Assembly: GCA_030015575.1 (NCBI GenBank)
Contig: CM057342.1
Span: 259,742,867 to 259,806,866 of the forward strand
Direction: 5' to 3'
Source of the DNA: Agapanthus africanus
Taxonomy: Eukaryota > Streptophyta > Magnoliopsida > Asparagales > Amaryllidaceae
Length of the DNA: 64,000 nt
A program made the translations under genes and the position numbers. Below, piece after piece: positions 1 to 9,525 of the stretch (the first letter of the stretch is position 1; each line of letters begins with the position of its first letter). The notes beneath the pieces are model-generated. The model worked only from the letters and a program-made list of their open reading frames with translations. It was not told the DNA's origin and did not search any database.

Positions 1-278
1 GAACTTTTTCGAAGTATGAATGGCAAATTCCTCATTTCAGCGTGTTTTATTTTATGTACTAAATCTTTTGCACATGCATGAACGAGTATGCTTCGCACGC
101 TTAATCAAATGTGAATCAAATGTTCTCCTTGTCGCCTTCTTCTCTTCTCTTTGTTGTCAGTATGTCACCTTAGCAAGCATAGCCGGTAGATGATAGGGTG
201 AGCACCTTGTTTTGGCTTCTTCGAGGGGTAGTGATGGCTTAGGAAGCAGGTTCAGATCTGTTGCCTAAGACTTTTCAA

Positions 279-451
279 CTTCGTGAGCCGTGATGGTCTC
301 ATGAAGACTTTCTCCCTACGAGTCGAGAGGATCTCGTAGGTGTATTTTCTCCCTAGGAATCGTGAGGATTCCTAAGTGCGTTTTCCCTTATAAGTCGTAA
401 GGATCTTATAAGAGAGTTTTCTTCCTTACGAATCGAGAGGACCCGTAAGTG
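279..451 (-). repeat. hairpin-cassette cluster 1
   Basis: Five consecutive imperfect inverted repeats of about 28 bp. The arms differ but the central loop is nearly constant (TCGTGAGGAT or a close variant). Arms seen on the plus strand: CTTCGTGAG/CTCATGAAG, CCTACGAG/CTCGTAGG, TAGGAAT/ATTCCTA, CTTATAAG/CTTATAAG, CTTACG/CGTAAG. Related clusters lie at 2249-2419 and 4627-4790. Confidence 0.75.
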
Positions 452-468
452 TTTAGTAGGATTGACAT

Positions 469-1665
469 GTAGATGACGTATTTCCAAAACGGGATCATAT
501 GGATGACGTATTTCCGAGACGGGGTCATGTGGATGACGTATTTCCTAGATGGGGTCATGTAGATGACGTATTTCCGAGACGGGGTCATATGGATGACGTA
601 TTTCCGAACGGGGTCATGTGGATGACGTATTTCCGAACGGGGTCATGTTGATAACGTATTTCCGCGATGGGGTCATATAGATGACGTATTTCCGAGACGG
701 GGTCATGTGGATGACGTATTTCCGAACGGGGTCATGTGGATGACGTATTTCCGAACGGGGTCATATTGATGACGTATTTCCGAGACGGGGTCATGTTGAT
801 GATGTATTCCCGCGACGGGGTCATATGGATGACGTGTTTCCGAACCGGGTCATGTGGATGACGTGTTTCCGAACGGGGTCATGTGGATGACGTATTTCCG
901 AACGGGGTCATGTGGATGACGTATTTCCGAACGGGGTCATGTTGATGACGTATTTCCGAGACGAGGTCGTATGGATGACGTAATTCCGAACGGGGTTATG
1001 TGGATGACGTATTTCCGAACGGGGTCATGTGGATGACGTATTTCCGAACGGGGTCATGTTGATGACGTATTTCTGAGACGGGGTCATGTTGATGACGTAT
1101 TTCCGCGACGGGATCATATGGATGATGTATTTACGAACGGGGTCATGTGGATGACGTATTTCCGAATGGGGTCATGTTGATGACGTATTTCCGAGACGGG
1201 GTCATGTTGATGACGTATTTCTACGACGGGGTCATATGGATGACGTATTTCCGAACGGGGTCATGTGGATGACGTATTTCCGAACGGGGTCATGTGGATG
1301 ATGTATTTCCGAACGGGGTCATGTTGATGACGTATTTCCACGATGGGGTCATATGGATGACGTATCTCCGAACGAGGTCATGTGGATGACGTATTTCCGA
1401 ACGGGATCATGTTGATGACTTATTTCCGAGACAGGGTCATGTGGATGACGTATTTCCGAAACGGGGTCATGTGGATGACGTATTTCCGAGACGGGGTCAT
1501 GTAGATGACGTATTTCCAAGACGGGGTCATGTTGATGACGTATTTCCGAAACGGGGTCATGTTGATGACGTGTTTCCATGACGGGGTCATGTTGATGACG
1601 TATTTCCGAAACGGGGTCATGTTGATGACGTATTTCCGTGACGGGGTCATGTGGATGACGTTGCG
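469..1665. repeat. 29/30-bp tandem repeat array (~40 units)
   Basis: Head-to-tail units built on GATGACGTATTTCCG, then AACGGGG (29 bp) or AGACGGGG/CGACGGGG (30 bp), then TCATGTG. Each unit carries a TGACGTA core and short ATGAC/GTCAT inverted arms. Unit variants recur in a loose order (two or three AACG units, one AGACG, one CGACG), giving a higher-order period of about 5-6 units (150-180 bp). The array lies inside the T1 3' UTR. Open frames through it are only repeat translations. Confidence 0.95.
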
Positions 1666-1896
1666 TCTGTTGTAATGAAACGACTATCGAAGTGGTCTCT
1701 AGGTTGTCTGTGAACCGTTGAGATTTGGCTTCTTCTTCTGATGGAGCCTGGTGGGAAGGTATGATTCCTTCTTTGTTTGTGCCCCTGGATTGTATACAAG
1801 AATCGACGTGATTTCACCTGTAGGGTAGAAAATTTTATTTTATATATTTTTCTTTCCGCGATACTCTATCATTTCATCTTTTATATCGCGAAGATC

Positions 1897-2075
1897 GCGA
1901 TTGCCCAATCATTTCGGCTATTTTCCGCGGTGCCCAATCATTTTGGCTATTTGTTTTATTTTTCATCGCTGCTTTTTATTGCGAGTTGCCCAATCATTTC
2001 GGCTATTTTGCATGCATACATTTTTACTTACTGATTTTGTTGCAAGTTGCCCCATCATTTTGGGTATTTCGTATG
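1897..2075. repeat. four dispersed copies of a 21-bp direct repeat
   Basis: GCCCAATCATTTCGGCTATTT occurs four times with small changes at irregular spacing (near 1902, 1930, 1986 and 2049), separated by AT-rich spacers. Plus-strand short ORFs here only translate this repeat. No function is evident. Confidence 0.8.
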
Positions 2076-2248
2076 CATGTGTGGCTTGCTAGCTTCTTGC
2101 TGCAAGCTTGGAATTAGACACCGATTTTGGCATCAACACCGCTACAACTGGAATGTTGTCAGGAGCGAATTATCATTTGCCTCTATCGATGTCGAACAAA
2201 GGTGGCTTAGCAAACAGGGTTAAGATCGTGTCGACTAAGGCTTTTAAC

Positions 2249-2419
2249 TTCATGAGCCGTAGGGGTCCCATAAAGATACTTCTCCCTACAAGTCGTGAGG
2301 ATCTCGTAGGTGCGTTTTCTCCTTAGGAGTCGTGAGGACTCCTAAGTGTATGGCTTCTCGTATGTCGTAAGGATCTTATAAGAGTATCTTCTCCTTATAA
2401 GTCGAGAGGACTCACAAGG
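2249..2419 (-). repeat. hairpin-cassette cluster 2
   Basis: Second copy of the cassette module. The second hairpin has arms CCTACAAG/CTCGTAGG, whose single A/C mismatch on the plus strand is a U-G wobble in the minus-sense RNA. The third has TTAGGAGT/ACTCCTAA where cluster 1 has AGGAAT/ATTCCT, a compensatory change. The last hairpin is more degraded. Confidence 0.7.
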
Positions 2420-2569
2420 GTTGTTCACCGTGCAAACACATTCCTAGTCACGGATGGGACTTTGTTAGGGAAATGTTTATTCGCGTCCGTGGATTGTATA
2501 CAAGGGTCAGCATTGAGCCATTTATAGGGCAGCATTGGAGGTTGTGGTGGCCTCTTAAGAACAGGTTCA

Positions 2570-4595
2570 TGTTGGCTATAGTGCCCTCAAGGCAATTATC
2601 GTAGTCGCGGACTTATGATTATGATGATTAAGTGAGGACCTATACCGATTGAACAGTCTTACTCAAGATAATAGTATGCTATCTGGTTTGTCTTTATCAT
2701 CATGTTGATAGAGCCCATAGGATTCTTGCTTAACTGCCAGCATTATGATGGCGATCATATATGTGAGAGCTGGGGTCTATAAGCACATCCTTAAATGTCC
2801 CTAGTCGTAGGAGTATCGAGACCCGGCATCGATACTCCAGTGTAGACTAGTGTATACTGATCGAGACCCCGACGAGGGGCGGTGGCCAGGTCTCACAAGC
2901 CATTGGTGTTAGTTTGTTCACCTAAGATAGTATACAGGTGCCCAGTGGGTTATGAGTACACTAGACGGACTTGCCGGGAACCTGCTAGTTGGTATTATAC
3001 CTATTGTCAAATAGCAGTTCTCAGGTGACATGTGTACAGGTTAGTCTGTCGACCTGAGATCGTCATTTGTCTCGTTTAAGTTCCCACTGTGCTTTGATTA
3101 CTACCCTACCACGACTCAAAGGAGTCGTGCAAACAGGTTTTAGTTGGGTACAGTCCCGAGCCATATGGAGGCAGTGATCGGATCGTCGGGGATTTGTCTC
3201 TCCCGGTATTGGGGGTTGATGTCGCGTTGTGTACGGATGGCCATCACCATAAATCCGTGGCCACGGTGGACGAGAATTATCGATCCAGGATCGATAGTTT
3301 CTCAGGTGGTAATGGGGTTTCATACCGACACTAAATGTCGTGTTGTTAGGGGTCTGACTTTATCCACCCCCTTAGACTCGATATGCGATACTTTTAGACG
3401 AACAGACCGGACTGTACGGATATTGTCACTGTTAGGCTCAGTAGGGGTTCTGCATGAGTTTGCTCGTCGGCCTCCCTTTCGCTCAATACCTGGGTAGCCG
3501 TTACGTACAGCTAGTGCCGCTGACGTGCTTGTGGTTAAACCCACTGCCAGCGTATTGACGAGTCTTTAGAGTCCCACACAGAGCGTTTTCACGGTTCAGG
3601 CGATATGGTGTACATGACGTATGTTAGTACATACAGGTGTCCGATTAAATATGTGCACTTGCTGCGCAGACTTTAATTGGACAGTTGATAATACTAGCGG
3701 TTTAGGATTAAGCCAGTTTATTAAATCAGGTTTTGATTTAATAATTTACATATGTATTTATATATATATGTATTCTAGTATTATTGTTCGCTATTTATTT
3801 TCTCTCTTGGCTATTCGTATTTTTGTACGAATACGCGTGTATGTATTTCGATACATGTACCGGGAAGTATTCCGTATTTTATACGGAATAGCTTCTAGAA
3901 GCTTTGCCACCTCATTATTTGATTTTCCATTTATGGAAATTCATTTTGTTTAATAATGAGGTGGAGGGTGTGAGGTGGCATGAACATGACCATGGTATGG
4001 GCTTGAGTATGGTTTGCATTGTCTATTGGTTAATTGGAAAATGATATTTTTTTGATGGGAGAGAGAGAGGGGGCCGACCACTTCCATGATGGGGGTTAAT
4101 TTCATTTTGGCTCATTACACATTATGCTAGCCAACTCTCTCACTTTCTCAAGTTCACAAAAGCCTTAGCCATTCTAGTTCATGCAAAAAAGTTTTCCTCA
4201 TCTCTTTCATCTTCTTCTTGCATTGCTCATTGAGCATATGTGTTGAGAGAAAATTGTAGTGACATTTTCATACACCCCCACTCTCCATCGCTAGTGACTT
4301 TGGAGCGTCGGTTGCCTCGTTCGACGAGGTTGGAGCTTGCGCCGTTTCCCTCGGCTGGATCATCGCAGATGGAGGAAGACCGGCAACCAAATATCGTCAA
4401 AGGATCACTAGGAGCTTGGAATGAAGACCGAAGGACACGGATCAACTCGGTATAACGATTCTAACCTCTTCTTAGTTTGCTAGTTTAGGGTTTAAGGTCG
4501 ATCCGTAAATCGGGTAACGGTAGCGCCGGTTTTAGAAATTTTTGTTCCGCATTTTGGCCGCGTTTCGGTGGCCGGGGCGCTGCCGTGACCCTTCA
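2570..4595 (+). mobile_element. solo LTR of Angela-like copia subfamily CB
   Basis: Begins TGTTGG and ends TTCA, flanked by an exact 5-bp target-site duplication GTTCA (2565-2569 and 4596-4600). It matches the 5' LTR of CB3 (58057-60313) from the first bases (ATAGTGCCCTCA motif) through the GGCCGGGGCGCTGCCGTG end. At 2026 bp it is about 230 bp shorter than that LTR. No internal sequence follows, so it is a solo LTR, most simply formed by LTR-LTR recombination. Removing it restores a continuous AGGTTCAGATC module of the T1 3' UTR. Confidence 0.92.
3718..3964 (+). repeat. run of palindromes inside the solo LTR
   Basis: Successive inverted repeats: TTATTAAATC/GATTTAATAA (3718-3744), ATTCGTA/TACGAAT, TATTCCGTA/TACGGAATA (3868-3890), AGCTTCTAGAAGCTT (3890-3904), TTTCCAT/ATGGAAA, and an enclosing 12-bp pair CCACCTCATTAT/ATAATGAGGTGG (3907-3918 and 3953-3964). 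Confidence 0.8.
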
Positions 4596-4626
4596 GTTCA
4601 GATCCCTGTAGCTTAAGACTTTTGAA

Positions 4627-4790
4627 TTTTATGAGCCGTGAGGGTCCCATAAGAGGGTTCTCCTTACGAGTCGTGAGGATGTAATTTCTCCTTAGGAATC
4701 GTGGGGATCCCTAAGTGTGTTGCTCACTTGTGAGTCGTAAGGATCTCACGCAGGTGGTTTCTCCTTACAAAGTCAAGAGGACCTTACATG
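4627..4790 (-). repeat. hairpin-cassette cluster 3
   Basis: Third copy of the module, immediately right of the solo LTR TSD. The first hairpin is TTATGAG/CCCATAA and the third is TTAGGAAT/ATCCCTAA. Both single A/C mismatches on the plus strand become U-G wobbles in minus-sense RNA. The second hairpin has lost its right arm. Confidence 0.7.
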
Positions 4791-4798
4791 TGTTTTTT

Positions 4799-5068
4799 AA
4801 CGAGATTGCGCCCTTTCGGGTTTTCACAAAACTCGCCGGTAGCCCTGCTGTTTTTACTCACGGAGCCCTTTCGGGTTTTCATCCGTGCCCTTTTTTGCTT
4901 ACGGACATATCGTTTTCTTTTTTTTTTTCTCCTAACGAGGTTGCGCCCTTTCGAGTTTTCACAAAACTCACCGGTAGCCCTGCTGTTTTTACTCACGGAA
5001 CCCTTTCGGGTTTTCATCCGTGCCCATTTTGCTTATGGACATACCGTTTTCTTTTTTATTTTCTTTAT
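4799..5068. repeat. 135-bp direct tandem duplication
   Basis: Two adjacent copies start at AACGAGATTGCGCCC (4799) and AACGAGGTTGCGCCC (4934), offset 135 bp. Each contains the small hairpin CCCTTTCGGG twice (one hairpin is altered in copy 2) and the phrase TAGCCCTGCTGTTTTTACTC. It lies between the cassettes and the T1 integrase end. Confidence 0.85.
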
Positions 5069-5107
5069 TCCTTTTTTTATCAGCTCTGAGATGCTGAAAT
5101 CCATTGT

Positions 5108-5322
5108 AGTTTATCGACATCTCGGTCAACAGCTAGTTTTAGGACATAGTGGTCCATCATTAGTTTAAGGACGTTTCGGTCCGTTGTTAGTTTAAGGACG
5201 TTTCGGTCTGTTGTTAGTTTAAGGACGTTTCGGTCCGTCTTTAGTTTAATGACGTTTCGGTCCACTGTTAATTTAAGGACGTTTCGGTCCGTTGTTAGTT
5301 TAAGAACGTTTCGGTCCGTTGT
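5108..5322 (-). repeat. 27-bp tandem repeat with GGAC-N6-GTCC core
   Basis: About eight units of TTAGTTTAAGGACGTTTCGG plus TCCGTTG. Every good unit contains GGAC and GTCC separated by six bases. Relatives of this repeat occur in the T1 LTR (15385-15893) and as only two units in the T2 LTR (39837-39890). It lies just downstream (minus sense) of the T1 integrase. Confidence 0.88.
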
Positions 5323-5409
5323 TCGGCTACTACTTATAGAGTTTAGGCTTAGGAAGATAGCGAGCGGACATAGTCGTCGTCATCTATCATTGACCTAGGC
5401 CGTGACTCG

Positions 5410-6180
5410 TCAGGCGTAGTACTTTTTCAGAAAGATACCATTTATTGGCCTGAAAGGTCTTTCACCATGCATGTCTATGAGTAGATAAGCTCCATCCTGG
5501 TAGACCTTGTCTATGATATACGGGCCTTCATAGTTTGGCTCGAATTTTCCCCGCTTGGCGCGATTGGGTATCATAGGCCTTTTGACCACTAGCACGAGTT
5601 CGCCTTGGCGGAATGCTCTCGGCCTAGTCAATCTTTCGTATGAGCGCGTCATCTTTGCTTTATAAGCCTCCAGATTTTGTTGCGCTATGAGCCGGGTTTC
5701 ATCGAGGGCATCGAGCTCCTCAAGCCGAAGGTGAGCATTCTCTTCGTCCGTTAGCTCATAATGAATTGCCACTCGTAGAGAGGGTAACTCTATCTTGAGG
5801 GGGAGTACCGCCTCCGTTCCAAATACCAATGCATACGGCGTTGTGTTCGTGGCCATTTTGAACGTAGTTCGATATGCCCAGAGAGCTTCATGCAGTCTCT
5901 CGTGCCAGTCCTTCTTATTTCGAGATACCGTCTTTTTCACGATCTTCGTCAAGGTCTTGTTAAAAGCCTCAGCTAGACCGTTAGCTCGGGGATTATAGAC
6001 CGAGGAGTATCTCCAGTCTATGTTATGCTGTTGTGCGAAGCGACTGATCTTGCGGCTTCTATAGGCTGGCCCGTTATCGGAGATGATCCGTCTCGGAGTG
6101 CCAAATCGATAAATGACATGTGTCTTGAAGAAATGGAGGATATTCTCCGTCTTCACTTCCCTCAGCGGTACTGCTTCTGC
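5410..6180 (-). CDS. T1 integrase, catalytic core second half and C-terminal domain
   Basis: Ty3/gypsy integrase inserts element cDNA into the host chromosome in the nucleus. The frame runs on from the preceding segment after one in-frame TAG and ends at a TGA at 5410-5412. The second catalytic Asp lies in SDNGPAY and the Glu in GLAEAFNKTL. The C-terminal part GELVLVVKRP and KFEPNYEGPYII is the chromodomain-free tail usual for Tat elements. The last residues LKKYYA match the normal Tat integrase end, so the C-terminus is intact. The conserved Trp of the usual FTKWAEAV motif is the stop separating this piece from the one upstream. Confidence 0.9.
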   Translation of the reverse strand, partial: AEAVPLREVKTENILHFFKTHVIYRFGTPRRIISDNGPAYRSRKISRFAQQHNIDWRYSSVYNPRANGLAEAFNKTLTKIVKKTVSRNKKDWHERLHEALWAYRTTFKMATNTTPYALVFGTEAVLPLKIELPSLRVAIHYELTDEENAHLRLEELDALDETRLIAQQNLEAYKAKMTRSYERLTRPRAFRQGELVLVVKRPMIPNRAKRGKFEPNYEGPYIIDKVYQDGAYLLIDMHGERPFRPINGIFLKKYYA

Positions 6181-7383
6181 CTATTTGGAGAAGTAATCAG
6201 TTGTCGCCAAAATGAATCGATGTCCTCTGGACGATGCTGGCTCAATGGGGCTGATTATGTCAGTTCCCCACATTTCAAACGGCCAGCTAGCCACTGTTAG
6301 ATGTAGTGGATTTGGATGCTGATGGATGAAGTCTCCGTGAATCTGGCACGCGTGGCACTGCTTCGCGTATTCGAGGCAGTCTTGGATCATCGTGGGCCAA
6401 TAATAACCCATCCGTTTGATCTTCTGCTTCATCTTCGGCCCGGCTTGGTGAGAACCGCAGAGTCCGTCGTGAGTTTCTCGGACGACTCTCTTCGCCTCTT
6501 CAGGTCCCAAGCATCTTATCCACAGAGAATCAAATGATCTTTTATACAGAGTATCATTGACGAAAGCAAAAGATAGAGCTCGCTTTATGAGCTGATGTTT
6601 TGAGGACGCATCTTCAGGTGTTCGACGGGATTTGAAGTAGTCTATAAAGACTTCTTTCCAATCCTTAGCCTTTTCCTGGTCTTTTACTTGCAGAGCCACT
6701 TGCTCGGTCGCCCCTTTTTCTTCGGACGACTCTGGAGATATTTCTGCCGGTGCAAGAACCCGACGGCTTTGCACAACGATCCTCACGTCATCGAGGTTTT
6801 CGTCAACCAGTTCTTTAGCGAGCTTGGCTAATGCATCTGCTTTGCTATTTTCCGCACGTGGTATGCTTTCCAAGGCGTAGGAAGGGATTTGAGTCAGCAA
6901 CTGTTGTACTCTCCCGCCGTACTTCACCAGCTCTGGCTTGCACGTTTGATAGTCGCCGTTTACTTGATTAACGACCAGTTGGGAGTCTCCGTATATGAGG
7001 AGGTTTTCGATTCCCATGTCGATAGCGATCTCGAGACCTGCTATCAAAGCTTCATATTTGGCCTCATTGTTCGTTCTCGACTCTGTTAAGGAGAAGGCGA
7101 AGCGCATTATCCCTCCCTGTGGAGTCACGAAGATGAGGCCTATCCCTGATTTGATTATGGGGGTGCTTTGTTTGCGCTTCTTCATGGAAGACGCTCGATC
7201 AAAATAAAGTTCCCACCGGGTATCAACCTCGTCGATCGTGTCAAATGCATGTTCGTCTGGCAGTTCGCAATTCAAAGGAGAATCGGCAGGTATCGGATGC
7301 TCAGCGAGGATGTCGGCGATGGCCTGACCTTTCACGGCCTTAAGAGGACGATATGTTATCGAAAACTCCATCAAGAGCAGGGC
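6181..7383 (-). CDS. T1 second (archaeal-type) RNase H, integrase zinc finger and start of core
   Basis: The first ~190 residues form the extra RNase H typical of the Tat clade. Acidic residues are seen in LYFDRAS, NNEAKYEAL, YGDSQLV and NSKADALA, so the D-E-D-D set is present; Arg replaces the common Gly in FDGAS. Then comes an H-H-C-C integrase finger (THDGLCGSH ... QCHACQIHG) and the first catalytic Asp in WGTDIISPI. It ends at TAG (6181-6183) in DYFSK-stop, where relatives have Trp. The frame is the same as its neighbours. RNase H degrades the RNA strand during reverse transcription. Confidence 0.9.
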   Translation of the reverse strand, partial: ALLLMEFSITYRPLKAVKGQAIADILAEHPIPADSPLNCELPDEHAFDTIDEVDTRWELYFDRASSMKKRKQSTPIIKSGIGLIFVTPQGGIMRFAFSLTESRTNNEAKYEALIAGLEIAIDMGIENLLIYGDSQLVVNQVNGDYQTCKPELVKYGGRVQQLLTQIPSYALESIPRAENSKADALAKLAKELVDENLDDVRIVVQSRRVLAPAEISPESSEEKGATEQVALQVKDQEKAKDWKEVFIDYFKSRRTPEDASSKHQLIKRALSFAFVNDTLYKRSFDSLWIRCLGPEEAKRVVRETHDGLCGSHQAGPKMKQKIKRMGYYWPTMIQDCLEYAKQCHACQIHGDFIHQHPNPLHLTVASWPFEMWGTDIISPIEPASSRGHRFILATTDYFSK

Positions 7384-9525
7384 CTATTTAGCGAGCCGTC
7401 CTGTTAATATGGCGTTTGACATCAAATATTTGAGGGGATCCACCTTCGATATGAGATGGACCTCATGTGCCAACGCGTAGTGTTTGAGCTTCGTTATTGC
7501 GAAGATCAACGCCAGGCAATGTTTTTCGATGGAAGAGTAATTGCTTTCTGCCCCCAGTAGAACTCGACTCAAGTAGTAGAGAGCTCTTTCTTTCCCTTGG
7601 TCGTTCTCTTGTGCCCACAGCGCGCCCAAAGAACCTTCAAGGGTTGTTGTGTACAGGACGAGAGGTTTTCCCTTAACGGGAGTGGCCAGTACATACGGAT
7701 TCTGCGGATATTGCTTGATTTCATCCAGCGCGCTTTGGCATTTGTGATCCCAGACGAACGGGGTTCCCTTCTTCATCAGGTGACTGTAGGGGCGGCACTT
7801 GCCGGAGAGATTGGCTATAAATCGCCGGATATACGCAAGCTTCCCTTGGAGAGACCGCAGTTGCTTAAGAGTCCTTGACGGAGGCATTTCCATGATCGCC
7901 TTGATCTTTGACGGATCTATCTCGATGCCTCGATGTCGGACGATGAATCCTAGGAATTTGCCTGAGGAAACTCCGAACGCGCACTTGAGAGGGTTCATCT
8001 TCAAGTTGTATTGCCGAAGACGTTGGAATATGATCTTCAGATGCTCTAAATGTTCCTCGTATGATTTGCTTTTAACCACTAGGTCGTCGATATAGCATTC
8101 GACGATTTCATGTATGAGGTCATCGAAGATCTTCGTCATGGCCCTCTGATAGGTGGCACCGGCGTTCTTTAGACCGAAGGGCATCACCTTGTAGCAGAAT
8201 ATGCCCAAAGGGGTCTGGAAAGCGGTGTGCTTCTGGTCCTCGGGATGCATCTTTATCTGATTGTATCCTGACGAGCCGTCCATGAAGGAGAAAACTTCAT
8301 GAGTGGACGTATTGTCTATCATCAGCTTGGTGACCGGTACTGGGAAGTCGTCCTTCGGGAAAGCTTTATTGAGGTCCCGAAAGTCCACGCAGATGCGTAC
8401 CGTCCCATTTTTCTTCATCACCGGGACGATGTTGGCGATCCAGTCAGGGTACTGAACCTCTTGGATGAAACCGGAGTCGATTAGTTTCTTGACCTTGGCA
8501 TTGATGCTCATCTCAAGCTCGAGCCGCATTCTTCTTGGTGCTTGTTTGATCGGTTTGATGTCCGGAGATATCGTCAATTTGTGCACAGCAATCTCTGGAT
8601 CTAATCCTGGCATCTCGGAGTAGTTCCATGCGAAGCAATCTTTATGCTGCATGAGCACGTCTTTTAGCGTAGCCACCCTTTCTTCAGACAAAAGATCACT
8701 GACGAACGTCGGCCGCGGGTCACTTGCCGTTCCCAAATCAATTTTCTTGAGGTTATCTGCAGTAGTATGTATCCCATCTTCCTGCTCTTTTGGTGCCGGT
8801 GGGAATTCTGAGATTACCTCATCATCATCATTTTCGAAGCACCGGGGGAGGTTATCCATATTCTCGGGTTCTTCTTCTGACAACATTATCATATGACAGG
8901 TACGAGCTCGCTTCCAAGACCGATGTTGATCTGGTTCTACTCTCGCGGCTTTGGGTTCATGTTTCTGCGGCGGGGTTACCCTCCAGCTGCTGGATAGAGC
9001 GAACCTGCCCTGTTGATATTGGTCTTCGACCCAGTTTTTGAAGGTGAAGCAGTCTTCGAGAGGATGTCCTATTGCCCTGTGATAGGAGCAATAGTCTGGG
9101 TGAGAGACTTCGCCTGCTTGCTCGGGGTGGTTGAACTCCGGGAGGATAATCATTTGATATTTTATAGCAAGATCAAGTATCTTCTTTGTCTTGTCTTGGG
9201 GAAAAGAATATGCTCGACTCATCTTTTTTATAAGAGACGAATCCGGACTGCTAGATTCCTGACCGCATGGCTTCTTGGACCCGCTTTGTCGCTGTCGAAC
9301 GCCTTTCCCGTTCTTTGGTTTGTTTCTGCCTCTGCGTCGGGCCTTTTGTACAACGGGTTGACAAGGAGAAGCATTTTCATTTTTCGCAGCCTGTTGAACG
9401 AGGCGTCGCGTCCTGGCTTTCTCGTAGATGGCCATTTCGCGATTATGGTCGTCTCGAATCTTTTGACCTGCTTCCCTTATAAGCTTGTCCATTTGTTCTT
9501 CGAACGACGGACTGGGTATTTTCAC
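7384..9525 (-). CDS. T1 third zinc knuckle, reverse transcriptase and first RNase H
   Basis: A 713-codon frame. Residues ~30-40 repeat the REMAIYEKA motif. Residues ~105-160 carry YSFPQDKTKK and a CX2HX4HX4C knuckle (YCSYHRAIGHPLEDC). RT spans ~330-520 with FMDGSSGYNQIKMHPED and the YIDD active site at ~478-481, followed by a gypsy-type RNase H/connection region ending TGRLAK. The stop is TAG where relatives have Trp (RLAKW). The 5' end overlaps the protease frame by ~28 nt in another register (no ATG), so expression would need frameshifting, or this is a mutation. RT copies element RNA into cDNA in cytoplasmic particles. Confidence 0.92.
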   Translation of the reverse strand: MKIPSPSFEEQMDKLIREAGQKIRDDHNREMAIYEKARTRRLVQQAAKNENASPCQPVVQKARRRGRNKPKNGKGVRQRQSGSKKPCGQESSSPDSSLIKKMSRAYSFPQDKTKKILDLAIKYQMIILPEFNHPEQAGEVSHPDYCSYHRAIGHPLEDCFTFKNWVEDQYQQGRFALSSSWRVTPPQKHEPKAARVEPDQHRSWKRARTCHMIMLSEEEPENMDNLPRCFENDDDEVISEFPPAPKEQEDGIHTTADNLKKIDLGTASDPRPTFVSDLLSEERVATLKDVLMQHKDCFAWNYSEMPGLDPEIAVHKLTISPDIKPIKQAPRRMRLELEMSINAKVKKLIDSGFIQEVQYPDWIANIVPVMKKNGTVRICVDFRDLNKAFPKDDFPVPVTKLMIDNTSTHEVFSFMDGSSGYNQIKMHPEDQKHTAFQTPLGIFCYKVMPFGLKNAGATYQRAMTKIFDDLIHEIVECYIDDLVVKSKSYEEHLEHLKIIFQRLRQYNLKMNPLKCAFGVSSGKFLGFIVRHRGIEIDPSKIKAIMEMPPSRTLKQLRSLQGKLAYIRRFIANLSGKCRPYSHLMKKGTPFVWDHKCQSALDEIKQYPQNPYVLATPVKGKPLVLYTTTLEGSLGALWAQENDQGKERALYYLSRVLLGAESNYSSIEKHCLALIFAITKLKHYALAHEVHLISKVDPLKYLMSNAILTGRLAK

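Larger units (their letters stand above)
1..5407 (-). other. 3' untranslated region of Tat-clade element T1
   Basis: Non-coding stretch downstream of the T1 integrase stop (sense is minus strand). It contains no believable gene; the short ORFs here are translations of repeats. It holds three hairpin-cassette clusters, a 29/30-bp array, a 135-bp duplication, a 27-bp array and a nested solo LTR, annotated separately. Bases 1-240 and 1680-1890 show nothing else I recognise beyond AT-rich sequence. Long repeat-rich 3' UTRs that seed satellites are known for Tat/Ogre-type elements. The sequence GCTCTGATTAGGGGAAACA that would mark the 3' LTR start is not found, so the T1 3' LTR probably lies left of the window. 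Confidence 0.65.

Noticed and set aside
1349..1650. Minus-strand 76-codon frames with repeated MTPSRKYVI or HDPVSEIRH peptides
   Set aside because: They are translations of the 29/30-bp array in two registers, with no start context or homology.
469..1665. CRISPR-like array of ~30-bp repeats
   Set aside because: Units are directly adjacent with no unique spacers, inside a plant retrotransposon; it is a minisatellite.
1..5407. T1 3' LTR within the left end of the window
   Set aside because: The GGATTGTATAC phrase and the GGAC/GTCC repeats resemble the LTR, but the LTR termini and most of its body are absent; better read as 3' UTR sharing repeats with the LTR.
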